Positions 23,723 through 35,200 of a DNA stretch of 64,000 nt are shown here, in pieces. This stretch comes from Bugula neritina (lineage: Eukaryota; Bryozoa; Gymnolaemata; Cheilostomatida; Bugulidae), in assembly GCA_964035545.1 (NCBI GenBank), contig OZ037766.1, forward strand, positions 31,030,273 through 31,094,272, written 5' to 3'. The notes below the pieces were generated by a model. It made no database searches and was not told where the DNA came from. It saw only the letters and a program-made list of their open reading frames with translations. Position 1 is the first letter of the stretch; the number at the start of each line of letters is the position of its first letter. A program made the position numbers and the translations under genes.

Positions 23723-26700
23723 TCAAATGTATTCATCATCCATATCTGAGGTAAAGTCCAGGTGATCTACAAGACCTCCGTCCTTGTAACGCTGATTGAG
23801 TGACATAAACTGAATGATGAAAGCCTCCAGGTGAAATATATCCTTAGATCCTAGCTGTAGCCTGTGCTCATAGGTAGCAGCTATCTTCACCAACTCCAAC
23901 TTCAGTTTACCAGGAAGGGCTTCCAGAAGCTCATCAACCAGAGTCTAAAATAAATATCCACTCTGTATCCTTTATACATGGAAGTAAATGAAAATACTTG
24001 GTCAGCTCACATCCTATTGGCTAGATGCAACACAATCTAACCAATAATAGCATCCGTATTGTATTATATCGGAACACAACAGTACGGCCATTACACTTAC
24101 AGTTCTTATGGTCATACTTACAGTCACTATAGTTACACTTACAATCATAATAAATGTATGTACAATCTTTATAGTTGCACTTAGTCATTGTAATAGTACT
24201 TACAGTTATTATAGTCATACTTACAGTCATTATAGTCATACTTACAGTCATTATAGTCGTACTGGGTATCAAATGTATTTGTAGTTGATACAGCCGTTCT
24301 CTAATCTTCATCAGCCTGAAATTGTTTAACTTCATAAATTATAATGCAATCGGACCCTGTGACAAGGAACATAATTAGTAACACAGTCTATTTATTGCTT
24401 TGAGCATTAGGAAAGCAACTCCTAAATTTCAGAGTAGAATGATTACTGCAGTTGACAGCATTTAGTAGAGAACTGTCATTGGTTACAGTCATCCTCTAAT
24501 ATTAACTACAAATCTCTCATTACAACATAATGTATCAATATATTACCATATATCAATATATTACAATAGATCTACACCATATACGAACATAATATCATAT
24601 CAATATGTTACACCTTAAGTCATGCTGCAAAATAAATAATTACTAGAATAATTTAGACTTGAAGTTTTGTTCAAGTGTCCCAATCACAGCCTAGCACACA
24701 TGTTATATTAGACAGACATTTCTTTTGGCGTCACCTTAAATAATCATATAAAAATAATTATAAATACTTATGTTAGTTACAAAAATGTTTCAATTCATTT
24801 TTATAACCTTTCACTGTTGTAATCTTGAAATGCAAGCTGAGCCGTCTCTTGTATATACTGTTGCCATGGTAACGAAGGTACTGCTTGCCCTTTGCTAATG
24901 GGTTTCCTGTAAATGAGAGAAATGGTTCATAGCTTTTTTTAATTATAAAATTCATCCCTTACAATGGCATAAATATTGCTACATTATTATCAATACGTAA
25001 TCATTAAATAAAAACTATGCTGGTAAACTTATAGAAAATACTAGCAATCAACATCACTCTACACTTATTACTTAAATGAGATTTACTCAACTTATAAACT
25101 AAAAGTTAAAGTAAAATTGTGCTTTAAAAAAGCCCCATGATCCCAAAAGGCTGCAAAAAATATTTTCGATAAAAACAAGACATGCCAGTCATAAATTCGG
25201 AAAACAATAAGGACCAGTATATCTTTTACAACATAAAAGGAAGACATGCGACTGTGAACTGAATAATGGCATTAAAGCAGTTTACTCTTTAGTTTCGGAA
25301 ACACAAAAAGAATCTTACTGAGTCACATGACACGCCTCCAACATGAGAAGAGCTCTCCTCATATTTCTCTCCGACTTGACTACGATTTTCTCCGCGACAT
25401 CTTCGGGCAGAGTTATCCCCTCTTTGTGTGCCACCTCATTCAACACATGTAGCATCTGTAATGAAAGTTGGACCAGAGTCACTGAAACACAATCTAACTG
25501 AGGTAGAGCAGTAAATATGTGTTACAGTTGACCGAAGATGTGTCAAGGCTGACAGGGGAAGATATGGAACTGACTCTAGATATACAGAGTAGAGAAAGAA
25601 CTAAGTCAACTATTTACAAATATACAAAGTAAACATGAAGCCGACTATTTGCAGCTTCACAGAGTAGACACAAGCCTAGAAACACTGCCAGAATTCTCAA
25701 AAGTTTAGTATTTTTTCAAATAAAAAAACTGTTACACTACTGATATTTTTTGTAAGCAAACTAAATGTTCAACTGATTGACACACATGTAAACTGTAGCC
25801 AAAACAGTATTCTAAAACTGTTGATCGAGGTGAGTAATTTACAAACAGATTTTGAAACATGTCTTAAAACCAACTTCAGTGAAATTATTCAGTGTGAGTT
25901 TTCAGTTTGACTAGTCAATGTGATTATACAGTGTTACTAGTCAAAGTTCGACTAACCTCCTGTTTGGCAGGTGCTGCCACTCTAATAGGCAGGCAGCGAC
26001 TCCTGATGGCAGGTATGACTCGGCTAGTAGACGTACAGATGAGAATTAATCTGCACGAGGAGACGTACTTCTCCATGGTACGTCTCAGGGCGTGTTGAGC
26101 GTCCTTTGTAAGCTTGTCTACCTCATTCATTATGACCACTAGGGGGAGTTATACAGCAAGTTCTCACAACACAATAAGCTAACATGGTATTCAACTAACA
26201 TTAGCAGCGATATGTAAGATAAGATAGCTGGGAATTTAGGAGAAACTTCATATATGGTAAGATAACTTCAACAAAGTGTACAATGCCATAAAACAAATGA
26301 CAGTATAACTTTATATATTGAAAAACTCATTTTATGAAAAACAGTCAAAACACTCTATGAAATGAATTAGACATTGATTTTATCTGCTTTTTTAGTTTAA
26401 GCTCAATTACTTTTTTTATTTAACCTAATATTTACTTCATCACAATAGACCTAACGTATATAGCAGGTTATATATTTGTTGATTAGTAAATAAAAGAACA
26501 GCTTAATATTTTAAAAGCATGCAAGATGATGGCTAAAATAACTGAATTTTTTTTTAAAAAAGCAAATTTACTTCTTGAGAGTAAAACTCCTTTCATTACC
26601 TTTAAATCTTTTAGAGCCTGAAGTTCCACTACCGATACGGGCAGTTGACGCAAGATTCTTTATAACTTCCTGTATGACAACTCTATCGTGGATCCCGCAG

Positions 26701-28261
26701 TTGCTGTAAGAGTGATTAAAGTAGTTATTTATAGCACAGCTAATAATAATCATTTGTCATGTCCAGAGAATAATGGATAACGTGTTTATATTGATTATTC
26801 AATATCTCAAATAAAAAGTTTTTGGAAAAAATTAGCCAAAATATTGAAATTAAAACGACGTCTAACCTTGGGGTGACATCTACATGATAGTTTGTTGCGA
26901 TGGCTTTGAGTTCAACTTTAGCTCCAGATGGTGCTTTCATCTCCATATGCTCAAACCTCAGTTTGTCAATAGCCGACTCACCATAGACCTCTCGTAGAAA
27001 TGCCATAGCCCTGGTTTTTTTTCCTGCCCCACTCGGGCCATAAAACAGCAAGTGAGGAAAATCGCATCCTTCTTTCTAAAAATGACATCACAGAGCTATC
27101 CAATTAGTTTCCTGCGAACAAATCATGTAAGTTTCATTTAGACCTACTGGCAGTTTTATGCACAGAAAAAAAAAGAAGCTTTAAATCAAATATATAAAAA
27201 TTATTATTTATAAATTTACAACAAATATGGCCAGCTAATATTCTAAAAATATAAGATCAAGCATATTCCCTAGAGACTAGATCTGTGGTTAATCATATTG
27301 ATATTATTTTAAAATAAAATACCATATGCTCAAACTCTATTCAGGTTTATAGAAATACAATATCATAAAAATCAAACTCAGAGTTTAAGCTTTTCTATAC
27401 AGTTCACTAACACTAATCATTATACTTCTCGTGGTCATTAGAAAATCAAAAGGACTTCAAATGGAATTTTAATTTATAATAAATTTAATAATGATAGCAT
27501 AGTATTAACTAATACTAAAAGTAAAAATAATTAAAATTAGTAATTAAAACTAATACTAATAGTAAAAGTTTAAGTTGACCTAATCTAAAGTTACTGTTGA
27601 TAAATCAATAAATTCAAGTTACACTTACTGTTAGTATATATATTATATTATTATTATTATTATTATATAATACTAATAGTAACAATCTGAATCACAACGA
27701 CAATCACTTTGTGACAATTACAATGTGATTGTTATCCATATACTGATATAGAGCATAGCTGTAGCCTATGCCTATGGGCATAGCACTTAACTTAGCAAAG
27801 GTTGCAGATCTTCTATCAGTTACACTTACAGATTAAAGTTAATGTCTTACTTATAGTTATTGTTATGTTATTGTTATACTCATACTGGCCTGATGAACTT
27901 TGAGTTGAACTTAAATTTGATCAGTTAATGCTAAGCAATTCTTAAAGTTAAATTAAACATTGTGATCGTTCATTAGATCAACATATTTATATAAAAATCG
28001 TGCTAGTCACAATACACAAACTAAAACTCATTTACTCAAAGTGATTAATTTTTACTTTAAATTTGAACTGTCGAGTGAATATGCTATTGCTATACTTATG
28101 CTTAGTTTTACTGTTATAAAAAGGCACAATTTCAAATTCAATTTGAGTATCACTTCAATTAAACTGACCAATGCTATAAGTTGTTTCGCCTGTGAATCAT
28201 GATAACTCATTTGGTTCAACCTATGTGGTCGATGCTTGTCAACCCACAATTTTCCGCTCAT
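23723..28261 (-). CDS. RFC3: Replication factor C subunit 3
   Basis: Small subunit of the RFC clamp loader, which opens PCNA at primer-template junctions; nuclear AAA+ ATPase. Exons: 28261-28169, 27075-26867, 26703-26600, 26138-25957, 25455-25319, 24906-24808, 24315-24246, 23944-23723. All are in phase, giving 371 residues (human about 356). It starts [12 protein letters not shown]. Walker A is GPSGAGKKT. The Walker B position is [17 protein letters not shown]; the weak Walker B box is normal for this subunit. The arginine-finger-like SRC is in [13 protein letters not shown]. The C-terminal collar ends with [19 protein letters not shown] short acidic tail ([11 protein letters not shown]) extends past the usual end. 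The exon 7 donor at 24245 is followed by repeated copies of itself. Confidence 0.96.
24105..24262. repeat. About 21-bp repeats of the RFC3 exon 7 donor junction
   Basis: On the gene strand the unit is close to ATGACTGTAAGTATGACTAT. At least three near-identical copies are followed by more degenerate ones. Each good copy contains a full GTAAGT donor, and the 21-base period keeps the reading frame. Confidence 0.85.
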
Positions 28262-29207
28262 TTTGATTTTGTAGGACAGAGACTGTAAGTGTAAGTGTAA
28301 GTGTGAGCGCGAATGTAGTGCTTAAAATTTAAAACAAACTTGAAATGTGTTTAATCAGCAACGTGCATTAGTTTCCCGCGACGCATGCTCAAAGCACAGA
28401 ACTACTTATACATTGCATTCAATTGGATGTTCAACCGTGATCATAAATAACATGTTAAAGTTTTCGCTCCTTGCGCTTTTTAGACTTCAACGCTCTAGTT
28501 GGAAACACAACTCCAATAGCCATTTTAGAGAGAAATTCTTTGTAAACAGATATGGCGCAACAGTAATATTCCATTAGAATTCTACAGCACCACTATGTCT
28601 ATATATTATTTTTATAGTTAGAGGTCCATTTTCTGCATGTAAGGTCATAAGGGAAGGTAAAAGACATCACGTACTCTTTTTATCGTTTTATTGGTGAATA
28701 AATGAAAATAATGTAAGAATTTGCAACCACTAATGTAGCTGGGGTAGAAGAATGAATGCTGATTACGTGTATTGTAGATCAAAGCTATGTTTAAAATTTT
28801 TAAAATGCGCATTCTAATATAGCTTATTTGTGTTACAGATTTCAGTGATCACAAGAATTCATTTACAAATTATAAAGATGCCTACGTGAAACTATTTTTA
28901 ATAAAAGAAACAATTAGCAATAATATTTTACTTATAACATCATTATAATTGTTAATTGAAATGCTAACATCACAATGTGTTATCAAAATTAGTAGAATGT
29001 TGAATTATTGCAAGAATGTTAATTGCTTATAAAATGAGATGAGTACTTCTTCAGAATAATTTTGATTTATTTAATAATTATTAGTTTATTAGAGATTAAA
29101 AAATATATATATCACAACTACTACATTTCCTACATGCGTACATTGACTGTTTTCTTGTTGGCAGTATTTCACCTATTGTGTCATTTATGATATTACAGCA
29201 GTTCATA
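28262..29207. other. Intergenic between RFC3 5' end and the ankyrin gene
   Basis: No gene recognised. A short run of GTGTAA/GTAAGT words lies just upstream of the RFC3 ATG (about 28275-28310), probably in its leader or promoter. The rest is AT-rich. Confidence 0.5.
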
Positions 29208-30503
29208 CTAACATAATTTTATCTTAGCTGGTCTAGTTTCTTTCTGTTCCAAAATTTTTTCAAAACAGGAAATAACTTTAGAGTTTCTCCGAGACTTAGC
29301 TAAGACTACTGGTGTAAAACCCTCTCTAAAATTCTTGATTTTGAGCAGCTCTAAACGTTGCTGTAATGAGAGATTGTTTAATAAAATTTTGAGTGGTTCA
29401 CAGTAGTCACTGTAGGCTACACAGTGTACGGGTGTATCACCATTCTTATCCTGGATAGCCAGCAGTCTGTATAAGTCAGCTGCCTTTACTGTGCCGACTA
29501 TGCATTCTAGTATCTTCCTGTGGCTATTATTCACTGCACAGTGCAGAGCTGTTTCATCAAAGTCGTTTTGTTTCGTGAGTAGTCTGTGTAGATCAGCCGC
29601 ATGTAAAGAGTCAACTATGTATCTCACCATCTCCGCACAGCCCTTTTTACCTGCTGCTTCGTGTAAAGCCGTGTTTCCACTTTTATTCGGCATGAGAAGT
29701 GATTTGTAAACCAAAACATTAGGTAAGCAGCCCAGCATTATCCGTATTGCTGAGGTGTGGCCATATCTTGCTGCTTCGTGTAAAGCTGTATCTCCATTTT
29801 CATTTTGTATTAGAAGCAGTTTGTACAAGCCAGCTGGTGATAATGACTTTAGCATTTGGTTCATAGTTTCTGGGTGACCTCTGGCTGCTACGCTGTGGAG
29901 AGCAGTGTTACCACCTTTATTCTGCATGGTAAGTAATTGGTAGAAATTTTTTGATGGCACTAAGCTTGCTATACACTGAACTATGTTGGCATAGCCGTAG
30001 TGTGCTGCATGATTTACCACCGTATTACCATTTACATCTGCCATAGTAAGTAGTTTATATGCATCAGGTGCTGATACAGAAACTAACATACGTTCTACAG
30101 TTTCAACATCACCTTTATATGCTGCGCAGTTTATGGCTGTGTTACCATACTTGTTCTGTATACAGAGCAGTCTGAATCCGTCAGCCTCTGGTACAGAGTC
30201 TACTATGCATTTCACCGTCTTTACGTGGCCATTTCTAGCTGCTTCATGCAAAGCTGTGTTTCCATCTTTGTTCTTTATAATAAGAATGTTAGACAAGGTA
30301 GAAACTGGCACAGACTGTATAAAACACTCTACTAGTTCTACGCTACCTGCCAAGGCTAGGAGGATAGTTAGTGTGTCCCCTCCATCCTCCTGATGACTCA
30401 TCACTTCAAGTCTCTCAGATGTTGGTAAGAAGCTCAGTATCAACTTGAATCTTTTCAAATCTTTCATCCGTGTTTTGAGCCGGTGAAAATTTCTGTCCGC
30501 CAT
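29208..30503 (-). CDS. Ankyrin-repeat protein, paralogue of the caspase prodomain
   Basis: Intronless 431-residue ORF from ATG 30503 to the stop at 29208. After about 45 N-terminal residues (MADRNFHRLKTRMKDLKRF) it is built of about ten ankyrin-like repeats with a 39-residue period instead of 33: NKxGNTALHxAAxxGH, then a VKCIVxSV helix and a DLYRLLxxQ extension. The last unit (GFTPVVLAKS) and the preceding LLNNLSLQQRLELL closely resemble the end of the ankyrin array in the gene at 32232-36690, so the two are paralogues. No protease, death-fold or membrane segment follows. It is probably a protein-binding scaffold. A role as regulator of the neighbouring caspase is inference. Confidence 0.88.
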   Translation of the reverse strand: MADRNFHRLKTRMKDLKRFKLILSFLPTSERLEVMSHQEDGGDTLTILLALAGSVELVECFIQSVPVSTLSNILIIKNKDGNTALHEAARNGHVKTVKCIVDSVPEADGFRLLCIQNKYGNTAINCAAYKGDVETVERMLVSVSAPDAYKLLTMADVNGNTVVNHAAHYGYANIVQCIASLVPSKNFYQLLTMQNKGGNTALHSVAARGHPETMNQMLKSLSPAGLYKLLLIQNENGDTALHEAARYGHTSAIRIMLGCLPNVLVYKSLLMPNKSGNTALHEAAGKKGCAEMVRYIVDSLHAADLHRLLTKQNDFDETALHCAVNNSHRKILECIVGTVKAADLYRLLAIQDKNGDTPVHCVAYSDYCEPLKILLNNLSLQQRLELLKIKNFREGFTPVVLAKSRRNSKVISCFEKILEQKETRPAKIKLC

Positions 30504-32231
30504 TTCGTAGTACGCAACTATTTAATCACAGTGTATGGAATCTAGTAATTCTTAAAGCACATTATTGTGGCTGAAACCAGGAAAACTTTATGGATGAGTT
30601 CACAAGCATTAATATTGCGTTATGTGACACTCCTTTGGTGATTTCGTAAGACCATAAGATTAACTGCGAGATAAATTAGATTTTCGCCCAAAATTGAATG
30701 TAAAGATTCAACAATATATCAACAGATCTAGTGATATTTAGTTGTTTTTTCATTTGAAAAACAGTCAATGCTCAATAATGTTGCAATGCTTGTAGCTCTT
30801 GAGTCCCCAGAGTTGAATTTACACTCTCTATAAATGTGCTTATAGGTAAAAAAAATTAGTTTCTTCTATTGCAGGGGTGTCTAACCCTTTCAGAGCTTAA
30901 GGGCAGCTGAAATGCTTTTATAAATCCCAATTATTTACCGGTGCTTGTATAAGCTTTAGGCTAGGCTTTTCCACAAATACGCAGTTTTAGTCTATACCTA
31001 TGTAGATAACAGCTTTCCTGGTTTAAGAACCAGATGTGAAACATATTTTGATAGGGTTTTAAATAGTACTATATGCATACCAAATGCATGCACGCTGTAT
31101 AATTGGTACCAATTATTTAGTTTATGTATTCAGGTACAAGGCATTGTGAATATTTTTCCTGCAGCAAAAAATCTGTATTATCCTTGTAGCTGCAGCAGCT
31201 ACTGTTTGCATTAGTTTACAAACTTTAAAAATCATAAACAAATAAATATAACTCTTTGAATCTACTTTGAAACTGGCAGGCAGAGCCTGAATTAACAGAA
31301 CGAGAAACCTGCAGGTAATTAATTAATTTTTCACCAATAGTTTAAAGCTTGACTAAAAAGGCTTTCCTAATATGACCTAAACTTTAGTCAGTGAGTAATA
31401 CTGGAGTCTAAATAGATATTTTACATCTTTTTACTATAAGCATACTACATAGCTTTTATCTGAACCTGTTCTTATATATAAACTACAGCATTAAGTTAAT
31501 AAAAGTCATTGCATTGAGCAAAGAGTTGTTGTATTTTAAAGGATTCTTGAATTAGACAGAAACTAATGTGCAGTTTTCAAATTGAGCGAGTAAATAACTA
31601 CAATAACTAAATTTATTCAAAGTTATCTAGTCTCACTTTCATCATGGGAAGCAAGTCTTGCCTCTTTAACTCAGTGTTTCCTGAAGCAGGTGCTCTTTAC
31701 ATGTCAATTGTTAATCAACAACTACACCACCCTGGAAGGTCATGAATATGCAGGATGGTGATTGATTTTGGTTAGCTACAGTTCTATATTATTTGCTGCT
31801 TGTTTATTTACAATGTATTTAGAGCCATTAACGTTACAAATTACTTAAAGGGTTAAATAAGCAAAACTAGAATAAAACAAGTGTCACTGAAATAGTTGCA
31901 GTGAAAACCCACATTATACTATATAATTGAGAAATTAAAAAAAGTTATACTTATACAAGCTCATTAATGTAAACGCTCCAAGTATTAAAATGTTCAAACT
32001 TGTTGAAATGCAAACAAAAGCTGTAGTTCAAGCTTTAAATAAACAAATGCTGTATAACAAAAAGGTGGTATAGTGTTTAGAAAAAAATTTAAGAAGTAAA
32101 TTCTATTACAGTTAAAAACAGAAGCCATTTCTGATTAATTAGGAGAATGGTTAGTGTATGCTTCCTTAATTTGCTGTAAAATAATAACATGTTGCAACTG
32201 AAATGTTTCAGCACTATACTTCTATGCCTGT
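30504..32231. other. Intergenic between the ankyrin gene and the caspase gene
   Basis: AT-rich, with no ORF or exon signature. It should contain the 5' region of the ankyrin-only gene and the 3' UTR of the caspase gene. Confidence 0.5.
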
Positions 32232-35200
32232 TTAAGGTGTTACAGGATTATATTTAGGAAAGAGAAAAAGTTTTCTTTTCTTGGTTGGAAAACATTCACA
32301 GGTTGGTTGTTGTCCTCCTATACTGAAATCTCTTTTAGATGCTTCAATACTTTTAGCTCTCACCATCTCTTTCACCTGTAGATAATAATATAACAAATAT
32401 TTATAAGTGTTATCTTAAGGGTTGTGGGTACTGGGTTGTAGAGCTCTTGATTACCACATAGTTCTTTAATTTGTTGTTTGAGTCAGTAACTATATTGAAG
32501 TGTAAGCCACAGCTTAAAGAAGTACAATAATACTTCTATAATATTTGAACAAAACTGAAGTTTTGAATGGTAATTATATACATGTATATTGTAGTCACAA
32601 TTGTCTCTTGGAGATCAGTGGACTAGAGCCACCAATCATAGCGTGGAATCAAACGCAGTGACTAGAAAAGCAGTTTTTTGGAGCTCTTTAAGCTGGCTAT
32701 CTATAATGACCATAATCTAGCAACCTAAATTTGTTATCATTGTCTACACTATGTTTCTTGTAAAAACTGTAAAACATTAATTAATATCCTAAATAATTTC
32801 ACTTGAAAACGAAAGTGAGATGACAAAATTAACAAGACTAGTTCAAATATTCATTTAGTTTATTAGATGTATGCTACAAGTAAACTAATAGTTGAAGTAT
32901 TAGACTAGTTTATATATACATACATTGTTATATTATATGTGCAAAAGCCATCAGTGCCAATGAGTGAACTATAAAGAAGTTCTTATTCATTAAGCTTTTT
33001 TAACTCTAATGCTACCTTAGGCGTATACAATTTTACCTCTTCAAATATAGCCTGTATATCTTTGTCACAAGCATGGTTGAACAGAGAGACAGCTAGGGAC
33101 CGTATCATCCAGGTCCCCAGTCTTGTATGTCTGGCTGATCGGTAACCTAAAATCATATTATTACGACCAGATTGTAAATTATTTAGTCATCCTGGTAACA
33201 GCTGATGTTATTATTTAGTTAATTTTTTCCAACGTATTCATACCTTTCCACATTTACTTTTCCATATTTTTAGCATCTACATAAAATAATTACCTAGAAA
33301 ACTGGCTCTCAAAATAAACATGTCATCAGTGGCCAAATGGTCGCCAGGAAATGGCTTCTCTGTCTTAACTTCCTGTGTAGGTTCAACAGTGTCGTCACAA
33401 TAGAATCCTAAACTGTCAGGTTTTTCTGTGAACAAAATCCAGTTGGTATTCGTGCATGTCAATATTATGTAATGCTGATCACACACATTATGATACAGTA
33501 TGAATTATCACGTTGCACATTAATATATTACTATATTACCACACTACCACATCACCACATTAATATAATATTACACGTTACAACATTACACCTTTTCACA
33601 TTATACACATTCTTACAATAATTTAGCACATTACCACATTACTATCATAATGTAATAAAATCAGTAAAAACTCAACACAAACTCACCCCCACCACAGGCC
33701 TGTATAATAATAATCTTAGGTTTGCCAACCATCGACTGGAATCTATATGGAGACATCAAATCAAAAATGTCTGTCATCTTGATTGGGCGGCCATCTCGTC
33801 CATACAGAAAGTTTTCTGCCCCATGAGTCATGATGACTAATACACTGACTCCGAGTACTTCATAGTCAGGATGGTGTGTTTCTCTCTTTATGTCTGCTAG
33901 CATTTGCTTTATTGAAAAGGAGAACAAAATTTTGATATCTCCAACCAGTGATCTATTTTTATTAAAGTGCTTAAAAGTCAGTCTGTTTGGCAGCTTTATT
34001 TTCTACTTTTCTTAATAATTAATTTTTTTTCTAGCCTCTCATGTTAGTAAACAATACGTAGAAACCAATAGATTTGTTTGACCATATAACATTTAATACA
34101 ACTCACCTTGCTAGTAAGGTTAGTTTTTAGCTCACAGTCAAAGCTTAGCTGTTGAAACACATTCAAGATGTTCATCACATCAGTCTCAGAGCCATCTCTG
34201 TGTTCTAGCTGAACCTGACCAGGAGCTGGAGTGGCAGGTTTGTCAAAGTACCTGTTGTTGATAATCAGACATCTTCCTCTCACAGGTGCTGACATTCTGT
34301 ACACCTGTTTATAAACATAGTTTGGATATTTTTAACAGTTTTAGCGTATAACATTTCTTCTGAACCAATAACAACAGCTTTAGTTTGGTAGTATTTTATT
34401 AAAGCCATAAGTCTTAGTAGTTGGTTAAAATGCTTTATATAATGTTTATTATAGGTACATTTACGATTGATGACTAGAAACTGAAAAGCAAACAAAGAAA
34501 GGTATTAAATTGGAGTGTTAACGTAAAGACATCACAAAATACATGCGCATAATTTCACTACTATACAGCTATGGACCAAAATGTAGCCAAGCAGTCTGTT
34601 ATGCAGCAATAATAATAGAATTATGATGAAACAAAGCTTTTTAGTAGTAAAAAAAGTGATATAATAATTATTTCAGAAGTATTTAGAACAACAACATGCT
34701 ATATAATATCATGTCATAACAAATTGCATACAGATTTTTACTTTTGGTGATGTATTACAAAGAATATTTTTGCCATTAAATATATGCATGATTTTTTACT
34801 GATTCTTTGTAAAGTTTTAATACTTATTGTACATGTTCTGAATTGAATTTTTCTTTTGCAAAACTCCCCATAGAAGATATCATGGGGAGCTGAATGGCTG
34901 CATTGCTGTCCAAATTGTCACTCAAGCTGGTCTTGTCTAAATATTTGAGATCTGCGGTCAGTCTTTCAAGCCCTGTGAGAATATAGTAGGCCTATATATA
35001 CTCTGAATTTACTGCCTATGTTTGACTGAGTAAACCAACTGCACCGATTATGAAATAGATATTTTTTCAAACTAAAACTAATTGACATGTTTCCAGAAAA
35101 TTACTCATTTGTTACAAAATTCCAATATAAGCGGTTTCGTCTGACACTGTATTTTAGGCTTCCAGTCCAATTAGATTAAAACATCAACTGATTTGTTAAA

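Noticed and set aside
34280-34495. Possible extra caspase exon after a TTTTCAG acceptor (minus strand, near 34480)
   Set aside because: No caspase similarity, and the exon chain is already in phase without it.
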